The notes under the pieces are model-generated. The model saw nothing but the letters and a program-made list of their open reading frames with translations, did no database searches and was not told the origin of the DNA. Source: Chloroflexota bacterium (lineage in GTDB: Bacteria; Chloroflexota; Anaerolineae; Anaerolineales; Villigracilaceae). Taken from it: a DNA stretch of 64,000 nt. Where the stretch lies: positions 50,999 to 114,998 of the forward strand of contig JACRBL010000062.1 in the NCBI GenBank assembly GCA_016234485.1. The letters are read 5' to 3'. The number at the start of each line of letters is the position of its first letter. Within the stretch, counting starts at the first letter, position 1. Of this stretch, positions 7,595-16,331 are shown piece by piece. The translations under genes were made by a program, and so were the position numbers.

Positions 7595-8497
7595 TTATGG
7601 GTTGGCGGCGAGGAAATCTTGCAGGATGGGGTTGAACTCTGCGGGCTTTTCGTAGTGGGGGATGTGTCCGCTGTTTTCGATAACGTGGAATTGCGCGTGC
7701 GGAATGGCCGCGCGGAGAATTTCATTGTGCGCGAATGGGACGGTGTTGTCGTTTCGTCCCCAGAAGAGCAGGGTGGGTTTGCCGAGACGTCCAACGCGCT
7801 GGTAGGTTTTGAGGAAGCTTTCCAGCATCCCATTGCGAATCGTGGACAGGATGGAGCGCTTGAAGCCTTTGATCTTCATCTGCGGTTTGTAGCGCGCGGT
7901 GAAATGAGCCACCAGGTTCGGGTCGAAGAAATCGGACGCGATGCCTTTGAGCAGGCTGTCGTCTCCCGCGAGGCCGAAGAGAATGTCTGGCAGGATGGGG
8001 AATTTGGCGAGTTTAAGAATCGGGGAAAGTTCGATCGGTTTCGCGCCCGCGGGGTCAACCAGGATGTGAGTTTTGACGCGCTCGGGATACTTGTCCACAA
8101 ACGCGGCGCTGACGGCTCCTCCCATCGAAAGCCCCACAAGATGGATCGGTTCGGCGATGTTCAGCGCGTCGAGCAAATCTTTGAGTTGGCGCACGAACAG
8201 ATGAATGTCGTAGCGGACACGCGGCCTGCCCGAATGGCCGCGCCCGAACAGGTCAAAGCGCAGGACGCGGTGGCCAGATTGAGTCAGGAAGTCATAGGTC
8301 GGGTCCCAGATGAAGTAGGGGACGGAGAAGCCGTGGATGAGGACGACCGACCTAACCCCCGGCCCCTTCCCTGCAAGGGAAGGGGAGAAAAGTTCGTAAT
8401 GGCAAGTTCCATCTGTGAGACGAATGAACGATCCGCCCGCTTTGGCGCGGACGGAGTCGGTCAGGTCTTCGGTTTCGGTGAGATAGGGGAAGGGCAT
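7595..8497 (-). CDS. Alpha/beta hydrolase
   Basis: About 300 residues. Typical hydrolase blocks: VVLIHGFSVPYFIWDPTYDF (oxyanion side), DLFGRGHSGRP, nucleophile elbow GLSMGGAV, acid in FWGRNDNTVPF, and histidine in ENSGHIPHYE. This is the esterase/2-hydroxymuconate-semialdehyde-hydrolase style group; the substrate cannot be told. An upstream ATG at 8527 adds ten residues encoded by a dispersed repeat (GCGACTTGAATCGC), so I prefer the internal ATG at 8495-8497; neither has a clear Shine-Dalgarno. A palindromic repeat (8363-8385) inserts the segment FSPSLAGKGPGVRS just before the first core strand. Confidence 0.78.
   Translation of the reverse strand: MPFPYLTETEDLTDSVRAKAGGSFIRLTDGTCHYELFSPSLAGKGPGVRSVVLIHGFSVPYFIWDPTYDFLTQSGHRVLRFDLFGRGHSGRPRVRYDIHLFVRQLKDLLDALNIAEPIHLVGLSMGGAVSAAFVDKYPERVKTHILVDPAGAKPIELSPILKLAKFPILPDILFGLAGDDSLLKGIASDFFDPNLVAHFTARYKPQMKIKGFKRSILSTIRNGMLESFLKTYQRVGRLGKPTLLFWGRNDNTVPFAHNEILRAAIPHAQFHVIENSGHIPHYEKPAEFNPILQDFLAANP
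8345..8395. repeat. Palindromic repeat inside the hydrolase gene
   Basis: CCCCTTCCCT at 8363-8372 pairs with AGGGAAGGGG at 8376-8385 around a 3-base loop, flanked by C-rich and A/G-rich sequence. It is translated in frame. Confidence 0.75.
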
Positions 8498-8504
8498 AGG
8501 GCTT

Positions 8505-8625
8505 GGCGATTCAAGTCGCCGCAACATTTGCGAAGCCGACCTGCGTCGGCTGGGGCGAAATAGTCCACGAAGGTGGACTTCGCAGGCGTTGGCGCGATTT
8601 CAATCGCCCCGAATTTTTCCCAGTC
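8505..8625. repeat. Dispersed short-palindrome repeat between two genes
   Basis: A mosaic of small inverted repeats: GCGATTCAAGTCGC, then GCCGACCTGCGTCGGC, then AGTCCACGAAGGTGGACT, then GCGATTTCAATCGC. A related piece, GCGAAGTCCAGCTGTGTGGACT, occurs after the citrate synthase gene near 22072-22093. The stop codon of the molybdenum hydroxylase large subunit lies inside it. Confidence 0.65.
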
Positions 8626-10795
8626 CGCGCAAGACGCGTTCAGGCGTCAGCGGAAAATCATCGAACCAGACTCCCGTCGCATCGTGGACGGCAGACGAGA
8701 TGGCCGCCGCGGTTGGCAGGAAGGGCAGTTCGCCCAGGCCGCGCGCGCCCCACGGTCCGTTCGGATCGGGCACTTCCACGATCACCGATTCCACTTTTTC
8801 GGGGATGTCGAGAATCGTCGGAATCAGATACGTGCTGAACTGGTTTGCAAGAATGCGCCCGTTTTTCACTTTCAAATCTTCCATCAGCGCATATCCCTGC
8901 GCCTGCACCACCGCGCCCTCGATCTGTCCCTCCACCAGCGAAGGATTGATGGCCTTGCCCACATCGTCTGCCGCGACGACGCGCAGTACGCGCACCTGTC
9001 CCGTTTCGGTGTCCACTTCCACTTCCACGGCTTGCGCGGAATAAGCGTAGGCAAAGTTGGGCGTGGCGTGGCCCGTCTCTTTTTCAAACGGAGTCGTCTT
9101 CGGCGCGAGATATTTAAACTCGGCGATGGCGGGCCGCTCCTCAGCCTCCCATTTTTTCAACGCCGCCTCCGCCGCGCCCTTGATGGCGTTGCCAGCCATG
9201 AAGGTCATGCGCGAGGCCGAAACCGAACCCGAATTCTGCGTGGTCGCCGTGTCCGACGTTCGCATCTCCACTCGGTCTGCGCTTACGCCCACGGCCTGCG
9301 CGGCCATTTGCGCCATCACGGTGTGCGTCCCCTGGCCGACCTCCGCGCCTGCGTGATGCACGATCACTTTTTCGATTTTGCCGTTGCCATGAATTTCCAC
9401 TTTGGCCCAGCAATTTTCCTGATAGCCAAAACTGAATCCGACATTTTTAAATCCCGCCGCGAACCCTCGCCCGCGGACAAGATTTACGTTTTGCGTTTTA
9501 CGCTCCAGATTTTTCTCCCACCCGAATTTCTTCGCCGCTTCTTCCATGACCTTCGCGGCTGTCACCGGACCTGGCGCGGGCGTGCCCACCCCGAGCGTGT
9601 CGCCATCTTTGAGCGCGTTCTTAAGGCGGAACTCCACGGGATCCATGCCGAGTTTTTCGGCGAGTTTGTCCATTTGCAGTTCGGCCATGTACAGCGCTTG
9701 CGGAGCGCCGAAGCCGCGGAAGGCCGCGCCCGGCACGTTGTTGGTGTAGACGCCGTACACGTCCGCTTTTAAATTCGGGATGAAATATGGCCCCGTGCAG
9801 GTGATGGCCGAATTGCCCAACACTTTGTTGGTGGTGTACATGTACGCGCCGCCATCGCCGATCAACTCGATCTCCGCGCCGACGAGTTTGCCCTCTTTGG
9901 TCGCGCCCCATTTCGCCTTGAGATAGGTCGGATGCCGCTTGCCGTGACCGATGATGGATTCGCGCCGCGTCCAGATGATGCGGACGGGCTTTCCCAACTT
10001 CCACGCCGCCAGCGCGATCACGATCTGCACCGACATATCTTCGCGTCCGCCGAACGCGCCGCCAATGGCAGGATAGATGACACGCACCTTCTCCTCGGGC
10101 AGCGCAAGGCAATGCGCGATCTCGCGCACGTCGGTGTGAGTCCATTGTCCGCCCGCCTTCACGGTGACACGGCCCTCTTCGTCAATGTAAGCCAATCCCG
10201 CTTCGGGTTGGAGGAAGGCATGTTCCTGCCAGGGAGTCTGATATTCGCCCTCCACCACAACGTCCGCTTTGCTGAAATCCACTTCGCCTTTGCGAATCTT
10301 GTAATGGACGCAGATATTTGAATCGCCGCGCTCGGGATGCAGTTGCGGCGCGCCTGGTTTCATCGCGTCGCGCGCATCGAACGCCGCGGGCAGGTCTTCA
10401 TATTCGACGCGGATCAACTTCACCGCTTCCGCCGCGATCTCCTCCGTCTCGGCGACGACCGCCGCGATCTGATCGCCCTCGAAGCGGACAACGTCCGTCT
10501 CGACTCCCTGTGGCGGTTTGGGGCTTGGACCACATAAGACGGGTTGATCCTGCCATTGCAATCCATACTCGTTGACAGGCACATCCTTCGACGTGAAGAC
10601 GCCCGCCACGCCCGCCAGCGCTTCTGCAGCGCGGGTGTCCACGCTCTTCACGCGCGCATGCGGACGTTCCGCGAACAGCATCTTCATGTGCAACATGCCT
10701 GGCATCGAGAGGTCGCCAGAGAATTGCGTCGCCCCCGTCACTTTGTCGCGCGCATCCACGCGCGGGGATGATTTACCGATGGAATTTTGAGACAT
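8600..10795 (-). CDS. Molybdenum hydroxylase large (molybdopterin) subunit, xanthine dehydrogenase family
   Basis: 731 residues, full length for the family. Order of blocks: N-terminal ARDKVTGATQFSGDL (Ald_Xan_dh_C hammerhead), then the Mo-pterin-binding regions with AIGGAFGGRED, AFRGFGAPQA, GAEVGQGTHTVM and the C-terminal GARGLGELPF, whose Glu is the catalytic base in xanthine-dehydrogenase-like enzymes. The AFRGFG loop is the hydroxylase type, not the Cys-containing loop of CO dehydrogenases. Catalyses hydroxylation of a purine, N-heterocycle or aldehyde with electrons passed to Fe-S and FAD in the partner subunit encoded upstream. The last codons and stop lie in a dispersed repeat. Confidence 0.9.
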   Translation of the reverse strand: MSQNSIGKSSPRVDARDKVTGATQFSGDLSMPGMLHMKMLFAERPHARVKSVDTRAAEALAGVAGVFTSKDVPVNEYGLQWQDQPVLCGPSPKPPQGVETDVVRFEGDQIAAVVAETEEIAAEAVKLIRVEYEDLPAAFDARDAMKPGAPQLHPERGDSNICVHYKIRKGEVDFSKADVVVEGEYQTPWQEHAFLQPEAGLAYIDEEGRVTVKAGGQWTHTDVREIAHCLALPEEKVRVIYPAIGGAFGGREDMSVQIVIALAAWKLGKPVRIIWTRRESIIGHGKRHPTYLKAKWGATKEGKLVGAEIELIGDGGAYMYTTNKVLGNSAITCTGPYFIPNLKADVYGVYTNNVPGAAFRGFGAPQALYMAELQMDKLAEKLGMDPVEFRLKNALKDGDTLGVGTPAPGPVTAAKVMEEAAKKFGWEKNLERKTQNVNLVRGRGFAAGFKNVGFSFGYQENCWAKVEIHGNGKIEKVIVHHAGAEVGQGTHTVMAQMAAQAVGVSADRVEMRTSDTATTQNSGSVSASRMTFMAGNAIKGAAEAALKKWEAEERPAIAEFKYLAPKTTPFEKETGHATPNFAYAYSAQAVEVEVDTETGQVRVLRVVAADDVGKAINPSLVEGQIEGAVVQAQGYALMEDLKVKNGRILANQFSTYLIPTILDIPEKVESVIVEVPDPNGPWGARGLGELPFLPTAAAISSAVHDATGVWFDDFPLTPERVLRGLGKIRGD

Positions 10796-10824
10796 GGTTT
10801 TATCGCTTTCTCTACCGTATATCC

Positions 10825-10913
10825 GTCATTGCGAGGGTGATCTTCCCGAAGCAATCTCCTCTCGTGGCGGGGACTGCTTCGTCGGGAAAAGCGCCCTCCT
10901 CGCAGTGACGAAA
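10825..10913. repeat. REP-like dispersed element, copy 1
   Basis: Begins CGTCATTGCGAGG and ends CCTCGCAGTGACG, with inner GAAGCAATC and GACTGCTTC arms. Same family as the elements near 19342, 19567, 39749, 44689 and 47711. Confidence 0.8.
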
Positions 10914-10938
10914 CTACTCGTAGCTGTACGGTAGCGTT

Positions 10939-11358
10939 TTATCGCTTGTATTTCTTAACTTTGATTCTCGGTGGCGGCGCGTCGTAGCCTGTGTAGCGCG
11001 GCGGACCCATAATGCGATACGCGAGCGCGTATCCCACTGCAATGATGCCAGCCAACACCACCACCACAGCGAACGTGATAATCAGGATGGCGTAAAGATT
11101 GTTCTGCCTCTGAATCCAATTCAACAAACCGATCAGTCCAGGCACTTTGAATAACAATTCAGGCATCACAGGGCGTCCGAGCAATTCGGGCGGAAGATAC
11201 ACACCCATCGAAGGCGCCATCTGAACGAGGATCGTGCTAATGCCAAACGAGATGGCGGGAATGATCAGCATGGATAAACAGCCGATTCCCCGCCAAACGG
11301 GGTGCGGGTCTTTTCTACGCGGTTTCGCCTGCTTTTCAAACGAACGATGCTTTGACAT
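10939..11358 (-). CDS. Small membrane protein of unknown function
   Basis: 139 residues. Basic N-terminus (KQAKPRRKDPHP), a membrane helix at about 25-48, a hydrophilic loop with YLPPELLGRPVMPELLFKV, a second helix at about 92-115, then a basic tail RIKVKKYKR. Not recognised as part of any molybdenum enzyme, yet it lies between the two hydroxylase subunit genes with 3 bases to the upstream gene, so it is co-transcribed with them. Confidence 0.6.
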   Translation of the reverse strand: MSKHRSFEKQAKPRRKDPHPVWRGIGCLSMLIIPAISFGISTILVQMAPSMGVYLPPELLGRPVMPELLFKVPGLIGLLNWIQRQNNLYAILIITFAVVVVLAGIIAVGYALAYRIMGPPRYTGYDAPPPRIKVKKYKR

Positions 11359-11361
11359 AAA

Positions 11362-12825
11362 TCACCTCTCTTGGGTTGTTTCACTCGCAGACTCAATCGC
11401 CTGCACGATCTTGTAATAACCCGTGCATCGGCACAGATTCCCCGTCAGCGCTTCTTCGATCTCCGAGCGCGTCGGATGCGGACGTTCCTCCAGTAACATC
11501 GCGCTCGACATCAAAAAGCCCGGCGTGCAATAACCACATTGGACGGAACCGCCTTGAATAAACGCGTCTTGCACGGGATGAAGTCTACCCCCCTCTTTCT
11601 CTCCCCCCATTTTCTCCGAAAATGGGGGGAGACGGAGGGGGGTATGGTCCGCCAACCCTTCAACCGTAACAATCTCTGCTCCGTGCGCACGCGGCGCAGG
11701 GACGAGACACGCCATTACCGCCTTGCCATCTAAAAACACCGTGCAAGCGCCACACTCGCCCTCGGCGCATCCTTCCTTCGTGCCGATCAACATCCCTTCA
11801 TCGCGCAACAAGCGCAACAGATTCTTTTCGTGTCCGCTCTTGAAGGCCATCTTTTTTCCATTGACAGTTGTCTCAATCGCCTCGTCTGGAAATTCCGACT
11901 TTCGACCCTCGACCTTCGACGCCTTGCCTATCAACAAAACTGGCTTCTCAGGCATCCCCTCGCGTTCGCGTCCATCGCGGATCGCGCGCAGCCCGCGCAA
12001 CACGCTGACCCTCACCATCTCGCGGCGATACGCGGCCGACGCGCGAATATCGTCAATGGGACGACTCGCCTCCATCGCGAGACGCGCCGCCTCAAAGATG
12101 ACTTCGTCTGTGAGTTCTTTCCCTTCGAGATAGGATTCCGCTTCCCGCGCGTGGATGATGGTGGGCGCGACAGCTCCGAGCGTGATCCTCGCCGACGAGG
12201 CCGCGCCCGCCCGAACGTCGAGAATGACCGCCGCGTTGACGACGGAGATGGCCTGGGCGCGGCGCAATGCCATCTTGATAAACGTCCCGCGCTGGGAGGT
12301 CGTCATGGCGGGGAAGGAGATGTCCACGAGCAGTTCGTCGGTCTGCATCACGGTTTTGCGGACGCCCGTGTAAAACTCGCCGAGGGGAATCGTCCGCTCG
12401 CCGCGCGTGGAGAGCAGAGTCACCGACGCGCCCAGCGCCATGAGCGGGGTGATGGTGTCGTTGGCGGGCGAGGCGGTGATGAGGTTGCCCGCCACGGTGG
12501 CGCGGTTGCGGATCTGCGGCGCGCCCACTTCCCACGAGGCGCGCGCTAATGGGTAGGCGCGCGCGCGGATGAGTTCGCTGGCGGCCGCGTCGTTGTGCGT
12601 GGCGAGCGGGCCGAGATGGATGACGTCGTCCTCGTCGAGGTGGATGCGGTCGAGGTTGGTGACGCGGCTGATGTCTATGAGCGTGTCCACGTTGGGGCGG
12701 ACGCCGCGTTCGAGTTCGAGCATCAGGTCGGTTGCGCCTGCCACAATGCGAGCGCGTCCCCCTTTTTCCGCGAGCAGGCGAATGGCTTGGTCAATAGATG
12801 AAACGGTGTAGTATTCGCGCCACAT
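11362..12825 (-). CDS. Fused FAD-binding and 2Fe-2S subunit of molybdenum hydroxylase
   Basis: 487 residues. Residues 1-285 are the FAD-binding subunit (CoxM type): ARIVAGATDLMLELERG near the N-terminus, GAPQIRNRATVAGNL and SPANDTITPLMALGA. After a linker, residues about 325-480 form the 2Fe-2S subunit: GCAEGECGACTVFLDG for the plant-type cluster, then GGSVQCGYCTPGFLMS and NLCRCTGYYKIV for the second cluster. All eight cluster cysteines can be seen. The usual single-chain order is Fe-S then FAD, so the order is reversed here. A 59-base composite palindrome (11586-11644) is translated inside the Fe-S part, and the linker KASKVEGRKSE also looks repeat-derived. Confidence 0.9.
   Translation of the reverse strand: MWREYYTVSSIDQAIRLLAEKGGRARIVAGATDLMLELERGVRPNVDTLIDISRVTNLDRIHLDEDDVIHLGPLATHNDAAASELIRARAYPLARASWEVGAPQIRNRATVAGNLITASPANDTITPLMALGASVTLLSTRGERTIPLGEFYTGVRKTVMQTDELLVDISFPAMTTSQRGTFIKMALRRAQAISVVNAAVILDVRAGAASSARITLGAVAPTIIHAREAESYLEGKELTDEVIFEAARLAMEASRPIDDIRASAAYRREMVRVSVLRGLRAIRDGREREGMPEKPVLLIGKASKVEGRKSEFPDEAIETTVNGKKMAFKSGHEKNLLRLLRDEGMLIGTKEGCAEGECGACTVFLDGKAVMACLVPAPRAHGAEIVTVEGLADHTPLRLPPFSEKMGGEKEGGRLHPVQDAFIQGGSVQCGYCTPGFLMSSAMLLEERPHPTRSEIEEALTGNLCRCTGYYKIVQAIESASETTQER
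11586..11644. repeat. Composite palindrome inside the Fe-S domain coding region
   Basis: Outer arms TACCCCCCTC (11586-11595) and GAGGGGGGTA (11635-11644); inner 14-base arms CTCCCCCCATTTTC (11601-11614) and GAAAATGGGGGGAG (11618-11631) around TCC. Confidence 0.9.
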
Positions 12826-12874
12826 TTTTTAGTTCCTTTTCGCATTGATTCTAACACGGCGCGGCTTAAATGGA

Positions 12875-12906
12875 TTACCCCAGGGCGAAATTTCGCCCTG
12901 GGGTAA
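12875..12906. repeat. Perfect 32-base palindrome
   Basis: The left half TTACCCCAGGGCGAAA is exactly complementary to the right half. A second inverted repeat, TGCGGGATG with CATCCCGCA, follows at about 12926-12944. Lies between two minus-strand genes, where it could end transcription of the upstream gene; no T run is present. Confidence 0.8.
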
Positions 12907-12956
12907 ATGGTGTTTTTGTGGGGCGCGATGCGGGATGCCATCCCGCACCACAAAGT

Positions 12957-13472
12957 TTAGCTTGTGAAAACTTCGCCGCGGCGTTCGAAGGTTTCCACGG
13001 CCTGGCGCGCCAGCGTGGTCAGGTTGCGGATGGCGGCGGGCAGGGCTTCTTCGTCGGCGAGGGTGGCTTCCACATTGTCGAGCGCGGCCCGCGTCTGGTC
13101 GGCGAGATCGAAGAAGGCGTTGTCGAAGGCGTAGAGTTTGGCGAGTTCCTCTTCGTTGATCTTGACGGCGTCGAAGAGTCCCGAAGCGCCATAGGAGGCC
13201 ATGCCGATCTTGTCAATGAAGGTGCGGAACTTGATGACCGCTTTCTCCATGTCGTCCACGAAGGTCAACATGCCGTTTGCCACAAGGTCGGCCTGCAAGG
13301 TGGAGGCGCGAGTGTAAAGTTCCTCGTAGCGGGCGGCGACGGTCTCGCGCAGAATTTTATCGGCCGCGCGGCGGTTCTGGCGTTCGATGTAGCCGCTGAA
13401 TCCTGGAATCTTGCTTGCCAGTTTTTTGAACGCGTCCTGGGCGTTGGTAACTTTTTCGAAAAGGTCGCTCAT
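12957..13472 (-). CDS. Helical protein of unknown function
   Basis: 171 residues, almost entirely helical, acidic, without signal peptide or membrane segment. The N-terminus DLFEKVTNAQDAFKKLASKIPGF is amphipathic; the middle YEELYTRASTLQADLV and C-terminal LTTLARQAVETFERRGE look like coiled-coil helices. I do not recognise the family. It has its own promoter region shared with the divergent aldolase gene: TTGATT and TATAAT with an 18-base spacer on the minus strand near 13530-13560. Confidence 0.65.
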   Translation of the reverse strand: MSDLFEKVTNAQDAFKKLASKIPGFSGYIERQNRRAADKILRETVAARYEELYTRASTLQADLVANGMLTFVDDMEKAVIKFRTFIDKIGMASYGASGLFDAVKINEEELAKLYAFDNAFFDLADQTRAALDNVEATLADEEALPAAIRNLTTLARQAVETFERRGEVFTS

Positions 13473-13700
13473 TTTTAGTGTCTCCTTGATTGCATATACG
13501 GAAAAAAGCGCGCCGCGTTGCGCGGGCTGTATCCATTATAGCCTGACTTCGGAGTTATAATCAAGAAATAACCTGAAAACTTTGTACACGGATTACACGG
13601 ATTACACGGAATTGCGCGAATTTTTTTGTCTTCTGCAAGATGAAGTGATATCTCATCAATCCGCGTGCAGATTTGAACCAATCACTTCAAGGAGAATGTT

Positions 13701-14765
13701 ATGACCACCAATATTGCCTCTCTGCTGGGGGATAAAGCCGAATCCCTGCTTGGATTCAACTCACCGAAAATCCCGAGGGAACGCCTGCAACTCGCGGGAC
13801 CCGATTTCGTGGACCGCGTCTTCGCGCACTCGGATCGCAACAACCGCGTGCTGGGCAATCTCTCGTGGATGTACAACCACGGTCGTCTCGCGGGGACGGG
13901 CTACATGTCCATCCTGCCCGTGGATCAGGGTATCGAACATTCGGGCGGCGCGTCGTTTGCCAAGAATCCCGATTACTTCGACCCCGAAAAGATCGTGGAA
14001 CTCGCCATTGAAGGCGGATGCAACGCGGTCGCTTCGACCTACGGCGTGTTGGGGATGATGTCGCGCAAGTACGCGCACAAAATTCCCTTCCTCGTGAAGA
14101 TCAATCACAACGAACTGCTGACGTATCCCAACAGCTTCGAGCAAATTCTCTTCGGGACAGTCGAGCAGGCCTACGACATGGGCGCGGCCGCGGTCGGCGC
14201 GACCATCTACTTCGGGTCAGACGATTCGCATCGCGAGATCGTGGAGATCGCGCAGGCCTTCGCGCTCGCACATGAGCTGGGCATGGCTACCGTCTTGTGG
14301 TGCTATCTGCGTAATCCCGAATTCAAGAAGGACAAGGATTACCACGTCTCGTCTGACCTGACCGGTCAAGCCAACCATATCGGCGTTACGATCGAAGCGG
14401 ATATCATCAAGCAGAAACTGGCCGAGAATAACGGCGGCTTCATTGCCCTGAATTCGGGTGGAAGCTCCTATGGCAAATTGGACAAACGCATCTACAGCGA
14501 GTTGACCAGCGACCATCCCATTGACCTGTGCCGCTACCAGGCGCTGAACTGCTACGCGGGCCGCGTCGGACTCATCAACAGCGGCGGGGCGTCAGGTGAA
14601 AACGACTTTGCCGAGGCCGCCGCGACTGCCGTCATCAACAAGCGCGCGGGCGGACAGGGTCTCATCTCAGGCCGCAAGGCCTTCCAGCGTCCAATGGCCG
14701 AGGGCGTGAAATTGCTCAACACCATTCAGGATGTGTATCTGGATAAGGGCATTACTGTGGCGTAA
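13701..14765 (+). CDS. fbaB: Fructose-bisphosphate aldolase class I
   Basis: 354 residues, matching the length of E. coli FbaB-type (DhnA family) aldolases. Cleaves fructose 1,6-bisphosphate to glyceraldehyde 3-phosphate and dihydroxyacetone phosphate through a lysine Schiff base. Visible blocks: [14 protein letters not shown], the [20 protein letters not shown] stretch (its lysine is the probable Schiff-base residue), NSGGSSYGK and the phosphate-binding [12 protein letters not shown]. Ribosome site AAGGAG sits 6 bases before the ATG. It is transcribed alone, ended by a terminator at 14800-14835. Confidence 0.93.
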   Translation: MTTNIASLLGDKAESLLGFNSPKIPRERLQLAGPDFVDRVFAHSDRNNRVLGNLSWMYNHGRLAGTGYMSILPVDQGIEHSGGASFAKNPDYFDPEKIVELAIEGGCNAVASTYGVLGMMSRKYAHKIPFLVKINHNELLTYPNSFEQILFGTVEQAYDMGAAAVGATIYFGSDDSHREIVEIAQAFALAHELGMATVLWCYLRNPEFKKDKDYHVSSDLTGQANHIGVTIEADIIKQKLAENNGGFIALNSGGSSYGKLDKRIYSELTSDHPIDLCRYQALNCYAGRVGLINSGGASGENDFAEAAATAVINKRAGGQGLISGRKAFQRPMAEGVKLLNTIQDVYLDKGITVA

Positions 14766-14799
14766 TGCGCAGTAATTGGAGATTGATAATTGGTAAATG

Positions 14800-14835
14800 A
14801 ATAAAGGCGCTGTTCAGATGGACAGCGCCTTTATT
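14800..14835 (+). terminator. Terminator after the aldolase gene
   Basis: AATAAAGGCGCTGT (14800-14813) pairs with ACAGCGCCTTTATT (14822-14835), a 14-base stem with an 8-base loop. Confidence 0.85.
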
Positions 14836-14978
14836 GTTCGACAAAAACGGAGGTAGCGAATGTTGGAGCCGTTCGAGTCTGCACGTTTCTTTCCCAAACC
14901 TCCCAGCGGCAACCACAACGTCGCCCAAAGCGCTGCAAATTATGATACGATTCCATCATCTCACTTTTAGGATACGCC

Positions 14979-16331
14979 ATGTTTGATCTACCCGATTCTG
15001 AAATCCTGCCTCTTTCCAAAGAGCATGTTTTTTACACCTGGTCGGCGCAGGCGCGAGTGAACCCGATCGCGATCAAGCGCGCCCAGGGCGTTTATTTTTG
15101 GGATGTTGACGATAAGCGCTACCTCGACTTTAACTCCATGACGATGTGCGTCAACATTGGGCATGGCGACCCGCGCGTCATCAAAGCCATGCAGGAGCAG
15201 GCCGCGGAACTTCCCTACGCCGCGCCGGGCATGACGACGAAAATCCGCGCGCTGGCGAGCAAAGCCGTCGCGGATGTGACCCCCGGCGGCAAACTTAGCA
15301 AGATTCTCTTCACCCTCGGCGGGGCCGACTCGAACGAGAATGCCATCAAACTGGCGCGCGGCTACACCAATCGCTTCAAGATACTCACGCGCTATCGTTC
15401 GTATCACGGCGCGACGATGGGCGCGATGGCCGCCACAGGCGACCCGCGCCGGCAGATGTGGGAGCCTGGGACGATGCCGGGCGTTGTCCACTTTCTCGAT
15501 CCGTATCGTTATCGTTCCACCTTTCATCGGACAAATCCCGACATTTCAGAAGAGGAGTTCGCGCGTGATTACCTGAACCACCTGGAGGAGATCATTCGCT
15601 ACGAAGGGCCAGAGACCATCGCCGCCATCCTGATGGAATCGGTGACTGGCACGAACGGCATCATCATCCCGCCCGAAGGATACATGCAGGGCGTGCGGGC
15701 GCTGTGCGATAAATACGGCATCGTGATGATCGCCGACGAAGTGATGAGCGGATTTGGTCGCACGGGGAAATGGTTTGCCATTGAGCATTGGAACGTCGTT
15801 CCCGATATGATTACCATGGCGAAGGGACTCACGTCCGCCTACGCGCCATTGGGCGCGGTGGCGATGAAGCCAGAGATCGCGGCGGCTTTCGATGAGCGCG
15901 TCTTCGAGAGCGGGTTGACGTATACGTCGCACCCTGTCTCGTTAGCGGCTGCGCTGGCGAACATCCGCGTCATGCAGGCCGATCGGCTCGTCGAACGCGC
16001 GGCCGCTCTCGGTCCAGAGTTGAAGCGCATGTTGAACGATTTGGGGGAGGCGCATCCCTCCGTGGGCGATGTCCGCTCGATCGGGTTGTTCGGCATTGTC
16101 GAGTTGGTGCGCGACCGAAAAACGAAGGAGCCGATGGCGCCGTGGAATGGATCGTCGCCTGAAATGGCCGCGCTTAAGAAATATTGCATCGAGCAGGGAT
16201 TGTTTATTTACACCCATTGGCACACGGCGTTGATCATTCCGCCGCTGGTCATCACCAAAGAGCAATTGCAAGAGGGACTCTCGATTCTCGATCAAGCCCT
16301 TGCAACTACCGATAGAGGCGTCGCGCGTTGA
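14979..16331 (+). CDS. Class III (PLP) aminotransferase
   Basis: 450 residues. Fold-type I PLP enzyme: cofactor-phosphate region TLGGADSNENAIKLA, the SYHGATMGAMAATGDPRR block, the acidic residue in MIADEVMSGFGRTGKWFA, and the Schiff-base lysine in MAKGLTSAYAPLGAV. It belongs to the omega-aminotransferase group (taurine/beta-alanine:pyruvate or GABA type); the amino donor cannot be fixed from sequence. Its TGA overlaps the TTG start of the following sensor gene by 3 bases, so the two are co-translated. Confidence 0.88.
   Translation: MFDLPDSEILPLSKEHVFYTWSAQARVNPIAIKRAQGVYFWDVDDKRYLDFNSMTMCVNIGHGDPRVIKAMQEQAAELPYAAPGMTTKIRALASKAVADVTPGGKLSKILFTLGGADSNENAIKLARGYTNRFKILTRYRSYHGATMGAMAATGDPRRQMWEPGTMPGVVHFLDPYRYRSTFHRTNPDISEEEFARDYLNHLEEIIRYEGPETIAAILMESVTGTNGIIIPPEGYMQGVRALCDKYGIVMIADEVMSGFGRTGKWFAIEHWNVVPDMITMAKGLTSAYAPLGAVAMKPEIAAAFDERVFESGLTYTSHPVSLAAALANIRVMQADRLVERAAALGPELKRMLNDLGEAHPSVGDVRSIGLFGIVELVRDRKTKEPMAPWNGSSPEMAALKKYCIEQGLFIYTHWHTALIIPPLVITKEQLQEGLSILDQALATTDRGVAR

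Noticed and set aside
8573..9772. 399-codon ORF opposite the molybdenum hydroxylase large subunit
   Set aside because: Arg/His-rich translation typical of an antisense shadow; the real gene on the other strand has all family motifs.
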